A program made the translations under genes and the position numbers. A DNA stretch of 6,800 nucleotides from Chlamydiota bacterium (GTDB taxonomy: Bacteria; Chlamydiota; Chlamydiia; Chlamydiales; Criblamydiaceae). Of this stretch, positions 6,558-6,800 are shown piece after piece (the first letter of the stretch is position 1; each line of letters opens with the position of its first letter). The DNA lies in contig JAJFMC010000114.1 in assembly GCA_021772365.1 (NCBI GenBank), positions 1-6,800 on the forward strand. Reading direction: 5' to 3'. Under the pieces are notes generated by a model that saw nothing but the letters and a program-made list of their open reading frames with translations, was not told where the DNA came from and did not search any database.

Positions 6558-6591
6558 TTTATACCCAAAGCTTTGATTTGTTTGGGTAAAA
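6558..6591 (+). terminator. Weak hairpin after the symporter gene
   Basis: TACCCAAA (6562-6569) pairs with TTTGGGTA (6581-6588) around an 11-base loop, and TTT/AAA (6558-6560 with 6589-6591) can extend it past a one-base bulge. There is no clear T-run, so it is a poor intrinsic terminator; it may instead be an RNA-stabilising hairpin. Confidence 0.35.
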
Positions 6592-6649
6592 TTAGAATTT
6601 TGTGATAGAAGCGAACTGGATCGTTTTAACTATTTTTTCAGGGTATAAA

Positions 6650-6800
6650 ATGAACACATCCACTAATCAAGACAGTTCACAAAACTTAATTTTAGGCACT
6701 TTGTTATTAGTATCAGCATTTGGTATTGGTGCAATTCAGAATGCTGTTGTGAAAGTCATTGGCCATCAGGCACCAACTATGATGGTGGTCGCTAGCCAGT
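6650..6800 (+). CDS. EamA/DMT-family transporter, N-terminal fragment
   Basis: Only the first 50 codons are present; the gene continues past the window edge. After a polar leader of about 12 residues (MNTSTNQDSSQN) comes a hydrophobic helix (LILGTLLLVSAFGIGAIQNA), then VVKVIGHQAPTMMVVASQ. This layout, with a first transmembrane helix followed by a lysine and a short loop with a proline leading into helix 2, is typical of EamA-domain drug/metabolite transporters. The substrate is unknown. CAGGG (6639-6643) sits 6 bases before the ATG. The gene lies 118 bases after the symporter gene and could be read through from it. Assignment from so short a fragment is tentative. Confidence 0.65.
   Translation, partial: MNTSTNQDSSQNLILGTLLLVSAFGIGAIQNAVVKVIGHQAPTMMVVASQ

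Overview
The window looks bacterial: compact genes on one strand, Shine-Dalgarno-like sequences in front of ATG starts, and moderately AT-rich DNA that is richer still in AT between genes. The host cannot be named from the sequence alone. Nutrient-uptake genes, a decaying flavoenzyme gene and several small foldback repeats would suit a host-associated or intracellular bacterium (chlamydia-like or Legionella/Coxiella-like), but that is a guess. All supported genes are on the + strand.

Layout. Positions 1-151 hold a long imperfect palindrome, part of a dispersed repeat whose right end recurs at 4137-4181. Next is a clear pdxS-pdxT pair (243-1753) for glutamine-dependent pyridoxal 5'-phosphate synthesis. 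An AT-rich gap follows, ending in a perfect-looking small hairpin element (1934-1998). Then comes an orphan 514-residue protein (2023-3567) whose C-terminal half is an internal tandem duplication. A second, larger foldback (3597-3755) follows it. Both foldbacks begin TATACTG and end CAGTATA, as expected of miniature elements that target TA (IS630/Tc1-mariner type), so the orphan gene is bracketed by them.

Positions 3756-5056 are a decay zone. It contains an AT-rich leader, a short Ser/Thr/Pro-rich reading frame that appears frameshifted, a half copy of the first repeat, and a flavin amine oxidase gene. That oxidase has lost its native start and its central substrate domain, and its C-terminal FAD segment is out of frame. 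After this lie an intact sodium:alanine/glycine symporter gene (5206-6531) and the first 50 codons of a likely EamA/DMT-family transporter that runs off the window.

Functionally, pdxS and pdxT act as one PLP synthase complex. The two transporter genes are probably metabolic uptake or export functions, with separate ribosome binding sites and a weak hairpin between them. The orphan duplicated-domain protein between the two foldbacks is the most novel content. Its function is unknown; a GNAT-like fold is only a pattern-based suggestion.
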